Positions 34,801-42,229 of a stretch of 64,000 bases of DNA are shown here, in pieces (position 1 is the stretch's first letter; every line of letters begins with the position of its first letter). Source of the stretch: CAZOJJ01 sp964580105. GTDB taxonomy: Bacteria > Bacteroidota > Rhodothermia > Rhodothermales > Rubricoccaceae. The stretch lies in contig CAZOJJ010000008.1 of assembly GCA_964580105.1 (NCBI GenBank), forward strand, positions 20,635-84,634, written 5' to 3'. The translations under genes were made by a program, and so were the position numbers. The notes under the pieces were generated by a model. That model saw only the letters and a program-made list of their open reading frames with translations. It did no database searches and was not told the DNA's origin.

Positions 34801-34894
34801 GCTCGTGCGCGAGGAGATGAAGGGGGCCATGCCGCTCGACGTGCCCGTCGTCGTGGACGTGGGCGTGGCGGACAACTGGCTGGACGCGCACTGA
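31886..34894 (+). CDS. polA: DNA polymerase I, three domains, natural Tyr in O-helix
   Basis: 1,002-residue repair and Okazaki polymerase. Order: a 45-residue acidic N-terminal extension; 5'-3' flap nuclease (DAFALAYRAFF, VEGVEADDVIGTLA, GDAADNVPGVPGIGEKTA); 3'-5' exonuclease with all acidic ligands (Asp399/Glu401 in FDTETTS, NVKYD, YACEDAD), so proofreading looks active; polymerase domain with DYAQIELR (motif A), O-helix R828-xxx-K832-xxx-Y836 (KQVNYG) and QVHDELVFEV (motif C). Position 836 is Phe in E. coli (762) and Taq (667) but Tyr here. An extra stretch of about 35 residues (PTPEEREAAAAWAREMADPD region) sits in the thumb/palm entry relative to typical enzymes. Confidence 0.97.
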   Translation: MSDQPSLFDPAAPAPEADIEVTLPDDLDEAPGAAGPGGEERETLFLCDAFALAYRAFFSMKNATLTAPDGTDTRTLYGFTSALLKLLEDHQPEHIAVVFDKLGGKPTFRDQLYDAYKAHRPPMPVEIKSNIALMKRLVEAFDIPVIEVEGVEADDVIGTLAKRAEAEGVRAVIFSPDKDFRQLLSDCVCMLRPPYMGETFDQETPETFAEKYGGLEPRQFIDLLALMGDAADNVPGVPGIGEKTAVQLIAEYGSVENLIEHAAELKGKRAREGMTNHAEDALLSKRLVTIATDVELDLDWHTLRRTDPDLDAIEALFNEVGFGARLWSRVKAYAAGESRRTRARTLLPEDDPSLAFDFGPYEPVRAMEVGAVDYTTVLAKADLGVATGLVEGRDAFSFDTETTSIDPMMASLVGVSLAAEPKKAAYVPTPMPDGTPTEAVLDALRPVLEDEATLKIGHNVKYDLLVLRRHGVEVRGPVFDTMVAHYLVNPEASHKLDDVASFYLNYRPQPITELIGTGKNAISMRDVPIEQVGPYACEDADVALRLVPVLHEKLEADGLLEIAETIEFPLVPVLADIEAAGVKVDVAVLDEIRVQLERQLEEQEAKIYELAGRTFAIGSTKQLGEVLFNPPPTPEEREAAAAWAREMADPDTSLTKKELAERAPTFGLGLAPLGKTATGKPKTDEKVLQELAQEHPLPALVLDWRKVAKLKNTYVDKLPELIHPETGRVHTDFNQTIAATGRLSSSNPNLQNIPIRTDLGKEIRKAFVAEPGCKLLSADYAQIELRIIAHMSGDARLIEAFREGRDIHTATAATVFEVDYDAVTRAQRDRVKQVNYGIPYGISAFGLAQRLRIGNKEAQDLIDQYRASYPDVIRFLDGLIEDARERGYVETLLGRRRYVPQITSRNPNDRAYAERIAVNMPIQGTQADMIKLAMVAIHARLKREGLASRMILQVHDELVFEVPEAEVEAVTALVREEMKGAMPLDVPVVVDVGVADNWLDAH

Positions 34895-34916
34895 CGGCTT
34901 CCGCTGTTCCACCTGT

Positions 34917-35007
34917 GTCATCCCGAGCGAAGTCGAGGGATCTCTGCCGGCTCCCGGGCTCCTCCGGGGCAGAGATCCTTCGACTTGCTACGCTCGCTCA
35001 GGATGAC
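34917..35007. repeat. Imperfect inverted-repeat element (MITE/REP-like)
   Basis: GTCATCCCGAGCGAAGTCGA opens a 91-nt element whose right end (34970-35007) is its near inverted complement (GGCAGAGATCCTTCGACTTG, then GCTCGCTCAGGATGAC). Terminal GTCATCC/GGATGAC and GGGATCTCTGCC/GGCAGAGATCC pair; the loop is C/G-rich. It lies 23 nt after polA, convergent with the HsdR_N gene. Similar GTCATCC...GGATGAC hairpins are familiar to me from intergenic spacers in other genomes. Confidence 0.75.
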
Positions 35008-35037
35008 GGGGAGGAGTAAATAGCTCGTCTGGCAAGG

Positions 35038-36147
35038 TCACCTCATCCGTACGATCACCTCCCGACCGTACTGCAGACCGACTACCTCGCAGGCCATCTT
35101 GATAATGTTTTCCATTTTTTGATGGCTAGCGTTTGTCATGAGCCAGTAACCTGGCTTCACTTCGGCCGTCGTACTCGGGCTGACGAACGAAGGATCATTA
35201 GGGTAGAGGGCCTCAGGACTACGAGCTAGATATCGGCGTGTCCGACCGTGCTCAGGAATTGCAATGAAGCAAGCGAGGAAGCTGGGGTCTCGCTTGTCCA
35301 GGGCCTGGAACAATTTGACCAGGACATCGCGGCCATTGCGGGCGGGCACGAACGTTCCGTCCAACATGAAGCCGCGCTCCGGCAGATCGCCCGCCTCGGC
35401 CACGCGTCCGGGGCGCTCAGGTCGCCGCCGAGGCACGCGGCTTCGCTGGGGTGGGGTGGCGGTCTGCGCAGCCTCGCGCTCGGGTAACCCGCCCAGCGAC
35501 CGCAGGTACTCGATCACGTCGGCGCGCTCGGGCTTGTACCCACTCGTGCTCTCGACCTCGTCCACGATCAGATCGACCAGCCGCTCGTCGGCGGCACTAA
35601 CCAACTGGCCCCAGGCGCGGGGGAGCGCGTCTTTCGCCTCGCGCCGCTGGCGGGCGCGCTGGTAGTCGTGCCGGGCTCGTTCGTACGCCTCACCGCTGAC
35701 GACGGCCTCGTACTCGAGGTAGCGCTGGAGCCGCTCGGCACTTTCCGAAGGCTCGCGTTCGAGGAGGTTGAGGAGGTAAACTCTTCGCTCCTGGTAGCTG
35801 CCCTGCTCGGCCGGAAGGTAGAAGTGCCACGTCGCCCCGTCCGTCAGCACCGCCATCGGGACGCCGACGTGGAACGCGTACTCGAAGAGCTGCCGGTCGG
35901 CGCCGTCGCTCTGCCCGGGCTGCTTGACTTCGACGAACACCGTCGGTCCCCGGTTCGTGAGGAGCGCGAAGTCAACCCGTCGCCCTTGCAGGCTGTACTC
36001 CGGCGCGACGACGCGGGGATCGAAGACCGGCCATCCGAGCGCGTCAAGGATGGGAAGAACGACGCCGCTGCTGACGGCGGCTTCGTTGGCGAGGCGGCCG
36101 TCGGCCAGCATGGGCCGGATGTTCTTGATGCGATCGAGCAGATCCAT
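35038..36147 (-). CDS. Standalone HsdR_N-type restriction endonuclease-like protein
   Basis: 369 residues. The N-terminal 150 residues match the type I restriction HsdR N-terminal nuclease: AAVSSGVVLPILDALGWPVF, then the PD-(D/E)xK core RVDFALL...VFVEVKQPG (Asp59, Glu73, Lys75), followed by FEYAFHVGVPMAVLTDGATW. The middle is helical and Arg-rich. The C-terminal 110 residues (SFLACFIAIPEHGRTRRYLA to GREVIVRMR) form a separate domain with GYWLMTNASHQKMENIIKMA that I cannot name. No helicase, methylase or specificity gene is adjacent, so it is not part of a complete type I system here. Orphan defence or housekeeping nuclease; function unproven. Confidence 0.8.
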   Translation of the reverse strand: MDLLDRIKNIRPMLADGRLANEAAVSSGVVLPILDALGWPVFDPRVVAPEYSLQGRRVDFALLTNRGPTVFVEVKQPGQSDGADRQLFEYAFHVGVPMAVLTDGATWHFYLPAEQGSYQERRVYLLNLLEREPSESAERLQRYLEYEAVVSGEAYERARHDYQRARQRREAKDALPRAWGQLVSAADERLVDLIVDEVESTSGYKPERADVIEYLRSLGGLPEREAAQTATPPQRSRVPRRRPERPGRVAEAGDLPERGFMLDGTFVPARNGRDVLVKLFQALDKRDPSFLACFIAIPEHGRTRRYLARSPEALYPNDPSFVSPSTTAEVKPGYWLMTNASHQKMENIIKMACEVVGLQYGREVIVRMR

Positions 36148-36169
36148 GCGGCGTGGGGCGATGGGATGG

Positions 36170-36176
36170 AAAGATA
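36170..36176 (-). promoter_or_regulatory. -7-like element before HsdR_N gene
   Basis: TATCTTT on the minus strand, 22 nt before the ATG at 36147. Confidence 0.5.
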
Positions 36177-36223
36177 GATCAGGGCGTTGTAGGTGAGGGC
36201 GCGTCCGATTCGGCGTTGCGCCC

Positions 36224-36230
36224 TACCTTG
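36224..36230 (+). promoter_or_regulatory. -7-like element before 36260 lipoprotein
   Basis: TACCTTG, 29 nt before the ATG; divergent with the minus-strand element at 36170. Confidence 0.5.
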
Positions 36231-36259
36231 ATCGTCCTCTCTCGCTTTCCAATCCATCC

Positions 36260-36913
36260 ATGCGCCACACCCTGCTCCTTCGCTTCGCGGTGCCCTTCGG
36301 GGTTCTCGTTGCCCTGACCCTCGCCGCCTGCGCCGACGACCCGGCCACCACCCCCGGCGCTCCCGATACCGCCCCCGAGGCCGAGGCGCCCACTCCCTCC
36401 GCCTCGGGCGGGGCCGCCTGCCTCGTCGGCACCTGGCAGGCCGACGTGGAGTCCGTCTACGGCCCCGACTTCTGGGAACGCATCATGCCCCGCGAGAACG
36501 GCGACTTCGCGTTCGAGTTTGCCGGCTCCGAGGGGCGCGCACTCGTCACCTTCGGCCCCGACGGCGCCTTCCGCCAGCGCTTCGAGGACTTCACCGTCTC
36601 CATCGACGCCGCCATGCCGATGGGGCAGATGCGGAGCACCGTTGCCATGGACGGCACCGCCGAGGGCACCTACTCCGTCCATGGCGACCGCCTCGACATG
36701 ACGCCGGGCACGGCCCACGTCTCCGTGACGAGCAGCGCGACGATGGACGGCCGCGAGATGGGCACGGCCGACCTCCCGTTCAACGACCTGTTCACCTCGG
36801 AGGCGGGCGCGGTCGTCACCTTCACCTGCTCCGGCGACGAGCTGCTCGTCGACATCGAGGTGCCCGATTCGGAAATCGACTTCGAGGACATCCGCTACGT
36901 CCGCGCCGAATAG
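36260..36913 (+). CDS. Lipoprotein of unknown function (lipocalin-like layout)
   Basis: 217 residues with signal peptide and lipobox ALTLAAC, then a Pro/Ala/Glu linker of about 30 residues. The globular part starts CLVGTWQADVES and alternates strands (RALVTFGPDGAFRQRFEDFT, MDGTAEGTYSVHGDRLDM), ending CSGDELLVDIEVPDSEIDFE. The G-T-W start with repeated antiparallel strands is lipocalin-like; two Cys could form a disulfide. Function unknown. Confidence 0.7.
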   Translation: MRHTLLLRFAVPFGVLVALTLAACADDPATTPGAPDTAPEAEAPTPSASGGAACLVGTWQADVESVYGPDFWERIMPRENGDFAFEFAGSEGRALVTFGPDGAFRQRFEDFTVSIDAAMPMGQMRSTVAMDGTAEGTYSVHGDRLDMTPGTAHVSVTSSATMDGREMGTADLPFNDLFTSEAGAVVTFTCSGDELLVDIEVPDSEIDFEDIRYVRAE

Positions 36914-37008
36914 AGAGAGGCGGCGCCCTCGTCGGAGGAGGCCAGCGACGGAGAGGAGGGCGGAGGCGGCGGGCGCGTGAGGAGACGCCCGGCGCGCCGG
37001 GCGTGGGC

Positions 37009-37015
37009 TACCTTG
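37009..37015 (+). promoter_or_regulatory. -7-like element before the class V aminotransferase gene
   Basis: TACCTTG, 22 nt before the GTG start at 37038, giving a very short leader. Confidence 0.5.
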
Positions 37016-37037
37016 CCGCAGACCCGCACCCGCCGCC

Positions 37038-38168
37038 GTGACCCTCGCCGACTTCCGCGCTCAGTTCCCCCACACCGACGACCTCGTCTACCTCGACCAC
37101 GCCGCCACCGGGCCGCTCTCGCGCCGCGTGATGGACGCCCTCGACGGCTTCTTCGCGCAGCGGCACCGCACGCAGCCGAACAACTACGCCGACGTGATGC
37201 CGACGCTGGTGCGGGGCCGGGAGCGGCTGGCCGCTCTCCTCGGCACCGAAGCGGGGCAGGTCGAGTACGTGCCCAATACGTCGTACGGCCTCAACGTGCT
37301 GGCGCTCGGCTACCCGTGGCAGGCGGGCGACCGCGTGGCCCTCCCGGCGTGCGAGTTTCCGGCCAACGTGCAGCCGTGGTTCGGCGCCCGCGAGCGCTAC
37401 GGCGTCGAGGTGGACCTCATCCCGCACCAGCGAGGGACGTTCACGGTCGAGGACGTGGAGCGGGTGCTGCGGCCCGAGACGCGCGTGCTGGCCGTCTCGT
37501 GGGTGCAGTTCCTCTCCGGCTTTCGGTGTGACCTCGCCGGCCTCGCGGCGCTCTGCCGCGACCGGGGCGTCGTCCTCGCCGTGGATGCCATCCAGGGGCT
37601 CGGCGCCCTCCGCCTCGACGCCGAGGCGGCCGGGGTGGACTTCCTCGCGTGCGGCGGCCAGAAGTGGATGCTCGCCACGCAGGGGAGCGCCTTCGTGTAC
37701 CTCCGCGCCGACCTGATGGAGCGGATCACGCCCGTACGCGGCTGGCTGGGCGGGCCGGTGGACTGGGACGACTTCGGCGCGTTCACCGACGAACTCCACC
37801 CGGACGCCACGCGCTTCCGCGTCGGCACGCTGAATACGGCCGGGTGCCTGGCGCTGGACGCCGCCGCCGGCCTCTTTCTGGAGGTAGGGCCCGAAGCCGT
37901 CGAAGCGCGCGTGCTGGATCTCGCCGCCCGCCTCGCCGACGGCCTCGACCGGCTGGGCTTCCGCCGCTACGGCTCGGCCGACCCCGCCCACGCCTCCGGC
38001 ATCGTCGCCGTCGAGGCGCCCGATCCCGAAGGGCTCCACGCGCACCTGACGGCGCGGGGCATCCACGCCTCCGTCCGCAATCGCACGTTGCGCTTCGCCC
38101 CGCACGCCTACAACACCGAGGACGAGATCGGCGCGGCCCTGGAAGCGGTGGCGAGCTACAGGACGTGA
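37038..38168 (+). CDS. Class V aminotransferase-fold PLP enzyme (cysteine desulfurase-like)
   Basis: 376 residues from GTG 37038. Fold type I, class V: YLDHAATGPLSRRVMDALDG at the N-terminus, SWVQFLSGFRCDLAGLAALC, DAIQGLGALRLDAEAAGVDF, and the PLP lysine in ACGGQKWML (Lys209). RFRVGTLNTAGCLAL near 270 is typical of the CsdB/NifS-related or isopenicillin-epimerase-like group; the mobile catalytic Cys loop of true cysteine desulfurases is not clear. The reaction (desulfurase, selenocysteine lyase, kynureninase-like) cannot be settled. It heads the run towards rluD. Confidence 0.85.
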   Translation: MTLADFRAQFPHTDDLVYLDHAATGPLSRRVMDALDGFFAQRHRTQPNNYADVMPTLVRGRERLAALLGTEAGQVEYVPNTSYGLNVLALGYPWQAGDRVALPACEFPANVQPWFGARERYGVEVDLIPHQRGTFTVEDVERVLRPETRVLAVSWVQFLSGFRCDLAGLAALCRDRGVVLAVDAIQGLGALRLDAEAAGVDFLACGGQKWMLATQGSAFVYLRADLMERITPVRGWLGGPVDWDDFGAFTDELHPDATRFRVGTLNTAGCLALDAAAGLFLEVGPEAVEARVLDLAARLADGLDRLGFRRYGSADPAHASGIVAVEAPDPEGLHAHLTARGIHASVRNRTLRFAPHAYNTEDEIGAALEAVASYRT

Positions 38169-38240
38169 TGCCTATCACGTAGTGCGTGAGAGCATCGCGG
38201 CCATCTCCCAGACGGGATGCGAAATACGCAAGCGTACACC

Positions 38241-39338
38241 ATGCCCGAAGAGAAGCAGGAAACCCTCGTCGAGATCGTCGTGCCGCCGGGGCAGGCGCCG
38301 GGGCAGCGGCTCGACGTGTACCTGACGAGCAAGCTGCCGAACGCGACGCGGGCGAAGGTGCAGCGCGGCATCAGAGAGGGACGGGTGGACGTGAACGGCG
38401 CGCCGCAGACGAGGCCCTCGACCCCCGTCCAGCCCGGCGACCGCATCGTCTGCCGCATCCTCCGGCCGCCGCCCATCGAGGTCGCCCCCGAGCCGATCCC
38501 GCTCGACGTGGTCTACGAGGACGCCCGGCTCCTCGTCGTCAACAAGCCCGCCGGGATGGTGGTGCACCCGGCCTACGGCCACCGCAGCGGCACCCTCGTC
38601 AACGCCCTCCTGCACCACGTCGGCGCCGGACCGCTGTCGGCCGACGACCTCGCCGAGGACGACGCCGAGGACGACGCCGAGGACGAGGAGGTCGGCCTGT
38701 CCACGGCCACCGCCGCACCCCGCTTCGAGGGCGACCTCACGATCCGCCCCGGCCTCGTCCACCGACTCGACAAGGACACCTCCGGTCTCCTCGTCGTGGC
38801 CAAGGACGACGCCGCGCACGCCGCGCTGGCGGCGCAGTTCGAGCAGCGCACGATCCGCCGCCGCTACCTCGCGCTCGTCTGGGGCGTCCCCGATCCGCCC
38901 GAGGGCCGTCTCGAAACGTGGCTCGGCCGCGACCCGCGCGACCGGAAGCGCGTCGCCGTGCGCCCGGAGGGCGAGGGGAAGTGGGCGGCGACGAACTACG
39001 AGACCGTCGAGGCCTTCGCGTTCACCGCGCTCGTGCGCTTCCGGCTGGAGACGGGGCGGACGCACCAGATCCGCGTCCACGCCCGCCACCTCGGCCACCC
39101 GATCCTCAACGACGCCACCTACGGCGGGGACCGCATCGTCGCCGGGCCGGACATCCAGCGGCGCCGCGCCTTCTTCCGCAACCTCTTCGCGGCGATGCCC
39201 CGACAGGCCCTCCACGCCCACACCCTCGGCTTCCGCCACCCCGAGACGGGGGACGAGCTGGACTTCGAGGCGCCGCTCCCGGACGACATGGCGTTCGTGC
39301 TCGGTCGGCTCCGGGAGGTCGAGGGCGGGGCGGGTTAA
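38241..39338 (+). CDS. rluD: RluD-type 23S rRNA pseudouridine synthase with acidic insert
   Basis: 365-residue RluA/RluD-family enzyme. ATG 38241 is taken since an ATG 24 nt upstream lacks homology. S4 RNA-binding domain (GQRLDVYLTSKLPNATRAKV), then the catalytic domain: VVNKPAGMVVHPAYGHRSGT, HRLDKDTSGLLVVAKDD (catalytic Asp177), LETGRTHQIRVHARHLGHPI. Between GTLVNALLHH and the HRLDKDTSG loop lies an acidic insert containing AEDDAEDDAEDEE, encoded by a CGAGGACGA-type tandem repeat. RluD makes pseudouridines in helix 69 of 23S rRNA; RluC-like specificity is possible. Confidence 0.92.
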   Translation: MPEEKQETLVEIVVPPGQAPGQRLDVYLTSKLPNATRAKVQRGIREGRVDVNGAPQTRPSTPVQPGDRIVCRILRPPPIEVAPEPIPLDVVYEDARLLVVNKPAGMVVHPAYGHRSGTLVNALLHHVGAGPLSADDLAEDDAEDDAEDEEVGLSTATAAPRFEGDLTIRPGLVHRLDKDTSGLLVVAKDDAAHAALAAQFEQRTIRRRYLALVWGVPDPPEGRLETWLGRDPRDRKRVAVRPEGEGKWAATNYETVEAFAFTALVRFRLETGRTHQIRVHARHLGHPILNDATYGGDRIVAGPDIQRRRAFFRNLFAAMPRQALHAHTLGFRHPETGDELDFEAPLPDDMAFVLGRLREVEGGAG

Positions 39339-39385
39339 CTCCTCGGGAAGGCGCCGGGGCGCGGACCACGCTGGGAGCCCGGCCG

Positions 39386-39392
39386 TATCTTG
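39386..39392 (+). promoter_or_regulatory. -7-like element before PTS IIA gene
   Basis: TATCTTG, 33 nt before the ATG at 39426. Confidence 0.5.
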
Positions 39393-39425
39393 CGCGGTTC
39401 CACTCGCCTCTCGTCACCGCACCGC

Positions 39426-39908
39426 ATGCTCCCCACCGGCACCGTCTCCCTCTCCGACCTGCTCACGCCCTCGCGGGTGCGGGTAGGCCTTCCGGGTACG
39501 GACAAGGAGGCCCTCATCAACGGCGTGGTCAACCTGCTCCGCGGTGCGCCCGAGGTGCGCGACCTCGACGGCCTCCGGGCCGACGTGTTCGCCCGCGAGG
39601 CCGTGATGTCGACGGGGGTGGGGAAGGGGCTGGCCCTCCCGCATGCGCGCACGCGCGCCGTCTCCGACACCGTGGCCGCCTTCGCCGTGACGGCCGAGCC
39701 GGTGGACTACCAGGCGCTCGACGGCGAGCCCGTCCGCCTCGTCTTCCTTCTCTGCGGCCCCGACGAGGTGCGCGGCACCCACATCAAGCTGCTCAGCCGC
39801 ATCTCCCGGCTGATGAACGACGACGCCTTCCGCGCCCGCCTCCGCGACGCGCCGGACGCCGCCGCGGTCATCGCTGCCTTCCGCGACGCCGAAGAACGGA
39901 TCGGTTGA
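39426..39908 (+). CDS. PTS EIIA (fructose/nitrogen type) protein
   Basis: 160-residue EIIA-2 domain. ATG 39426 gives MLPTGTVSLSDLLTPSRVRV. The phosphorylated His73 lies in GKGLALPHARTRAV, followed by PVRLVFLLCGPDEVRGTHIK and the helix LLSRISRLMNDDAFRARLRD. No EIIB/EIIC gene is nearby, so a regulatory PtsN-like role is more likely than sugar transport. 11 nt before hisS, with which it is probably co-transcribed. Confidence 0.9.
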   Translation: MLPTGTVSLSDLLTPSRVRVGLPGTDKEALINGVVNLLRGAPEVRDLDGLRADVFAREAVMSTGVGKGLALPHARTRAVSDTVAAFAVTAEPVDYQALDGEPVRLVFLLCGPDEVRGTHIKLLSRISRLMNDDAFRARLRDAPDAAAVIAAFRDAEERIG

Positions 39909-39919
39909 CCGCCTCCTCC

Positions 39920-41200
39920 ATGTTCCAGTCCGTTCGCGGCACCTTCGACGTGCTCCCCGACGCCCAGGATCTGGGCGGTACGACGATCCCCGGCTCGGCC
40001 GCGTGGCGGCACGTCGAGGGCGTGGTGCGCGGTGTCATGGAGCGGTTCGGATTCGAGGAGATCCGCACGCCGATTCTGGAGCCGCTCGGGCTCATCGCGC
40101 GCGGCGTCGGGCAGACGACGGACATCGTGCAGAAGGAGATGTTCGTCGTCCCCCGCGAGGACGAGGACTACGTGCTCCGCCCCGAGGTCACGGCCCCCAC
40201 GATGCGCGCCTACCTGGAGCACCGCCTCGACCAGCGCGGCGGCGCGCAGCGGCTCTACTACCTCGGCCCCTGCTTCCGCGCCGAGCGCCCGCAGAAGGGG
40301 CGCTACCGCCAGTTCCACCAGTTCGGCATCGAGCTCCTCGGCGCCGCCTCGCCGCTGGCCGACGCGGAGGCGGTCGCCTGCCTGCGCGCCGTCTACGACG
40401 CCTTCGGCATCGCCGGGACGCGCCTGCGGCTGAACACCCTCGGCGACGCCGACACGCGCCCGGCCTACCGCGAGGCGCTCCGGGCCTACTTCGAGCCCTT
40501 CAAAGGCCGCCTCTCCGAGACGAGCCGCCAGCGCCTGGAGACGAACCCGCTCCGCATCCTCGACACCAAAGACGAGAACGAGCGCGCGCTCCTCACCGAC
40601 GCCCCCCGCCTCGGCGACTTTCTGGGCGAAGCGGCCCGCGCCCACTTCGACGCCGTGAAGGGCTACCTCGACGGCCTCGGCATCCCGTACGTCGAGGACC
40701 CGCTGCTGGTGCGCGGGCTCGACTACTACACCGGCGTCGTGTTCGAGCTGGAGTCCGACGCGCTCGGTGCGCAGAGTGCGCTGGCGGCGGGCGGGCGCTA
40801 CGACGGCCTGGCGGCCTCGGTGGGCGGGAAGCAGCCGGTCCCGGCCGTGGGCTGGGCGGCGGGCATCGAGCGGCTGTTCATCGCGCTCGACGCCCACGGC
40901 TACGCCTTCCCCGAGGCGGGCCGCCCCGACGCCTTCCTCGTGGCGCTCGGCGACGAGGCGCAGGCGTGGGCCTTCGCCGAGGCGCAGCGGCTCCGCGCCG
41001 CCGGGCTGGCCGTCGGCTACGACCTCCTCGGGCGCTCGATGAAGGCGCAGATGAAGGAGGCCAACCGGCAACAGGCCCGGCGCGCCGTCCTCGTAGGCTC
41101 CGACGAACTGGCCGCCGGCGAGGCCACCGTGCGCGACCTCGACTCGTCCGAGCAGCGGCGCGTACCTTTCCACGCGCTCACCGACGCGCTGATGGGGTAG
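39920..41200 (+). CDS. hisS: Histidyl-tRNA synthetase
   Basis: 426-residue class II aminoacyl-tRNA synthetase. Start ATG 39920. Motif 1 FGFEEIRTPILEPLGLIARG, motif 2 GPCFRAERPQKGRYRQFHQFG, HisA-box LVRGLDYYTGVVFEL, motif 3 GWAAGIERLFIAL (Arg). The C-terminal anticodon-binding domain (AFLVALGDEAQAWAFAEAQR, RSMKAQMKEANRQQARRAVL) is complete. 11 nt after the EIIA gene and 46 nt before lgt. Confidence 0.96.
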   Translation: MFQSVRGTFDVLPDAQDLGGTTIPGSAAWRHVEGVVRGVMERFGFEEIRTPILEPLGLIARGVGQTTDIVQKEMFVVPREDEDYVLRPEVTAPTMRAYLEHRLDQRGGAQRLYYLGPCFRAERPQKGRYRQFHQFGIELLGAASPLADAEAVACLRAVYDAFGIAGTRLRLNTLGDADTRPAYREALRAYFEPFKGRLSETSRQRLETNPLRILDTKDENERALLTDAPRLGDFLGEAARAHFDAVKGYLDGLGIPYVEDPLLVRGLDYYTGVVFELESDALGAQSALAAGGRYDGLAASVGGKQPVPAVGWAAGIERLFIALDAHGYAFPEAGRPDAFLVALGDEAQAWAFAEAQRLRAAGLAVGYDLLGRSMKAQMKEANRQQARRAVLVGSDELAAGEATVRDLDSSEQRRVPFHALTDALMG

Positions 41201-41246
41201 GGGACCACGCCTCTCGTCCTTCGACCTTCGACCTTTCCCCTCCGGG

Positions 41247-42227
41247 ATGTACCCCCGCCTGACCGACCTGCTCCAGGACCTCTTCGGCATCGACCTCCCG
41301 CTGCCGATCTACTCGTTCGGGTTCATGGTGGCCGTCGCCATCGTGACGGCGGCGTGGCTGACGAAGCGGGAGCTCGACCGGATGCACGCGGCCGGCCAGC
41401 TCGCCTCGGTCACCGTCAAGGAGAAAGACCCGAAGGGGCGGGAGCGGACGGTGAAGGCGAGCCCGTCCGCCCTCGTGTGGACCATCATGCTGCTGGCGGC
41501 GGGCTTCGGCATCGCCGGCTCGAAGCTGTTCTACCTCTTCGAGCAGCCGGGCACGTTCCTCGACGATCCCCTCGGGACCCTCTTCAGCCCGGCCGGGCTC
41601 ACGTTCTACGGCGGCCTCATCTGCGCCGGGCTCGCCATTGCCTACTACGTCCGCAAGAAGGGGCTCGCCGTGCCGCGCGTGGCCGACGCCGTCGCCCCCT
41701 CGCTCATCCTCGGCTACGGCATCGGCCGCATCGGCTGCTACCTCGCCGGCGACGGCGACTGGGGCAAGTGCTCGGCGCTCTCGCAGAAGCCGGCGTGGAT
41801 CCCCGACTTCCTCTGGAGCGAGACGTTTCCGCGCAACATCCTCGGCGTGGACGTGAAGACGTGGCAGCCGCCGGGGAGCGTGAGCCAGTGCGACCTGCCC
41901 CCGGAGATCGTGACGGGCGTCTACCCGACGATGCTCTACGAGTTCGCGATGGCCGTCGTCATCTTCGCGATCCTGTGGGTGCTGCGGGCGCACCCGTTCA
42001 AGGCGGGCTGGCTGTTCTCGCTCTACCTCGTCTTCAACGGGATCGAGCGGTTCCTGATCGAGCTGGTCCGCCTCAACCCCGTCGTCGTCGTCGGGCTCTC
42101 GCAGGCGCAGCTGATCGCCCTGCTGCTCGTCGTGCTCGGCCTCGTAGGCCTCGCGCTGACGACGCGCCGGGCCTCCGGCGCCCCGCCTTCGGCCGAGCCG
42201 GCCGCGCCCGCCTCGGCCGCCGCGTAG
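41247..42227 (+). CDS. lgt: Prolipoprotein diacylglyceryl transferase
   Basis: 326-residue inner-membrane enzyme that attaches diacylglycerol to the lipobox Cys of prolipoproteins; the window has many such substrates. Seven TM segments; FYGGLICAGLAIAYYVRKKG, signature GYGIGRIGCYLAGDGDWG (family GRIGNFINGE-like) and LYEFAMAVVIFAILWVLR, then GWLFSLYLVFNGIERFLIEL. An insert of about 35 residues (KCSALSQKPAWIPDF region) and an Ala/Pro tail are lineage-specific. Its stop lies 2 nt from the next ATG. Confidence 0.95.
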   Translation: MYPRLTDLLQDLFGIDLPLPIYSFGFMVAVAIVTAAWLTKRELDRMHAAGQLASVTVKEKDPKGRERTVKASPSALVWTIMLLAAGFGIAGSKLFYLFEQPGTFLDDPLGTLFSPAGLTFYGGLICAGLAIAYYVRKKGLAVPRVADAVAPSLILGYGIGRIGCYLAGDGDWGKCSALSQKPAWIPDFLWSETFPRNILGVDVKTWQPPGSVSQCDLPPEIVTGVYPTMLYEFAMAVVIFAILWVLRAHPFKAGWLFSLYLVFNGIERFLIELVRLNPVVVVGLSQAQLIALLLVVLGLVGLALTTRRASGAPPSAEPAAPASAAA

Positions 42228-42229
42228 CG

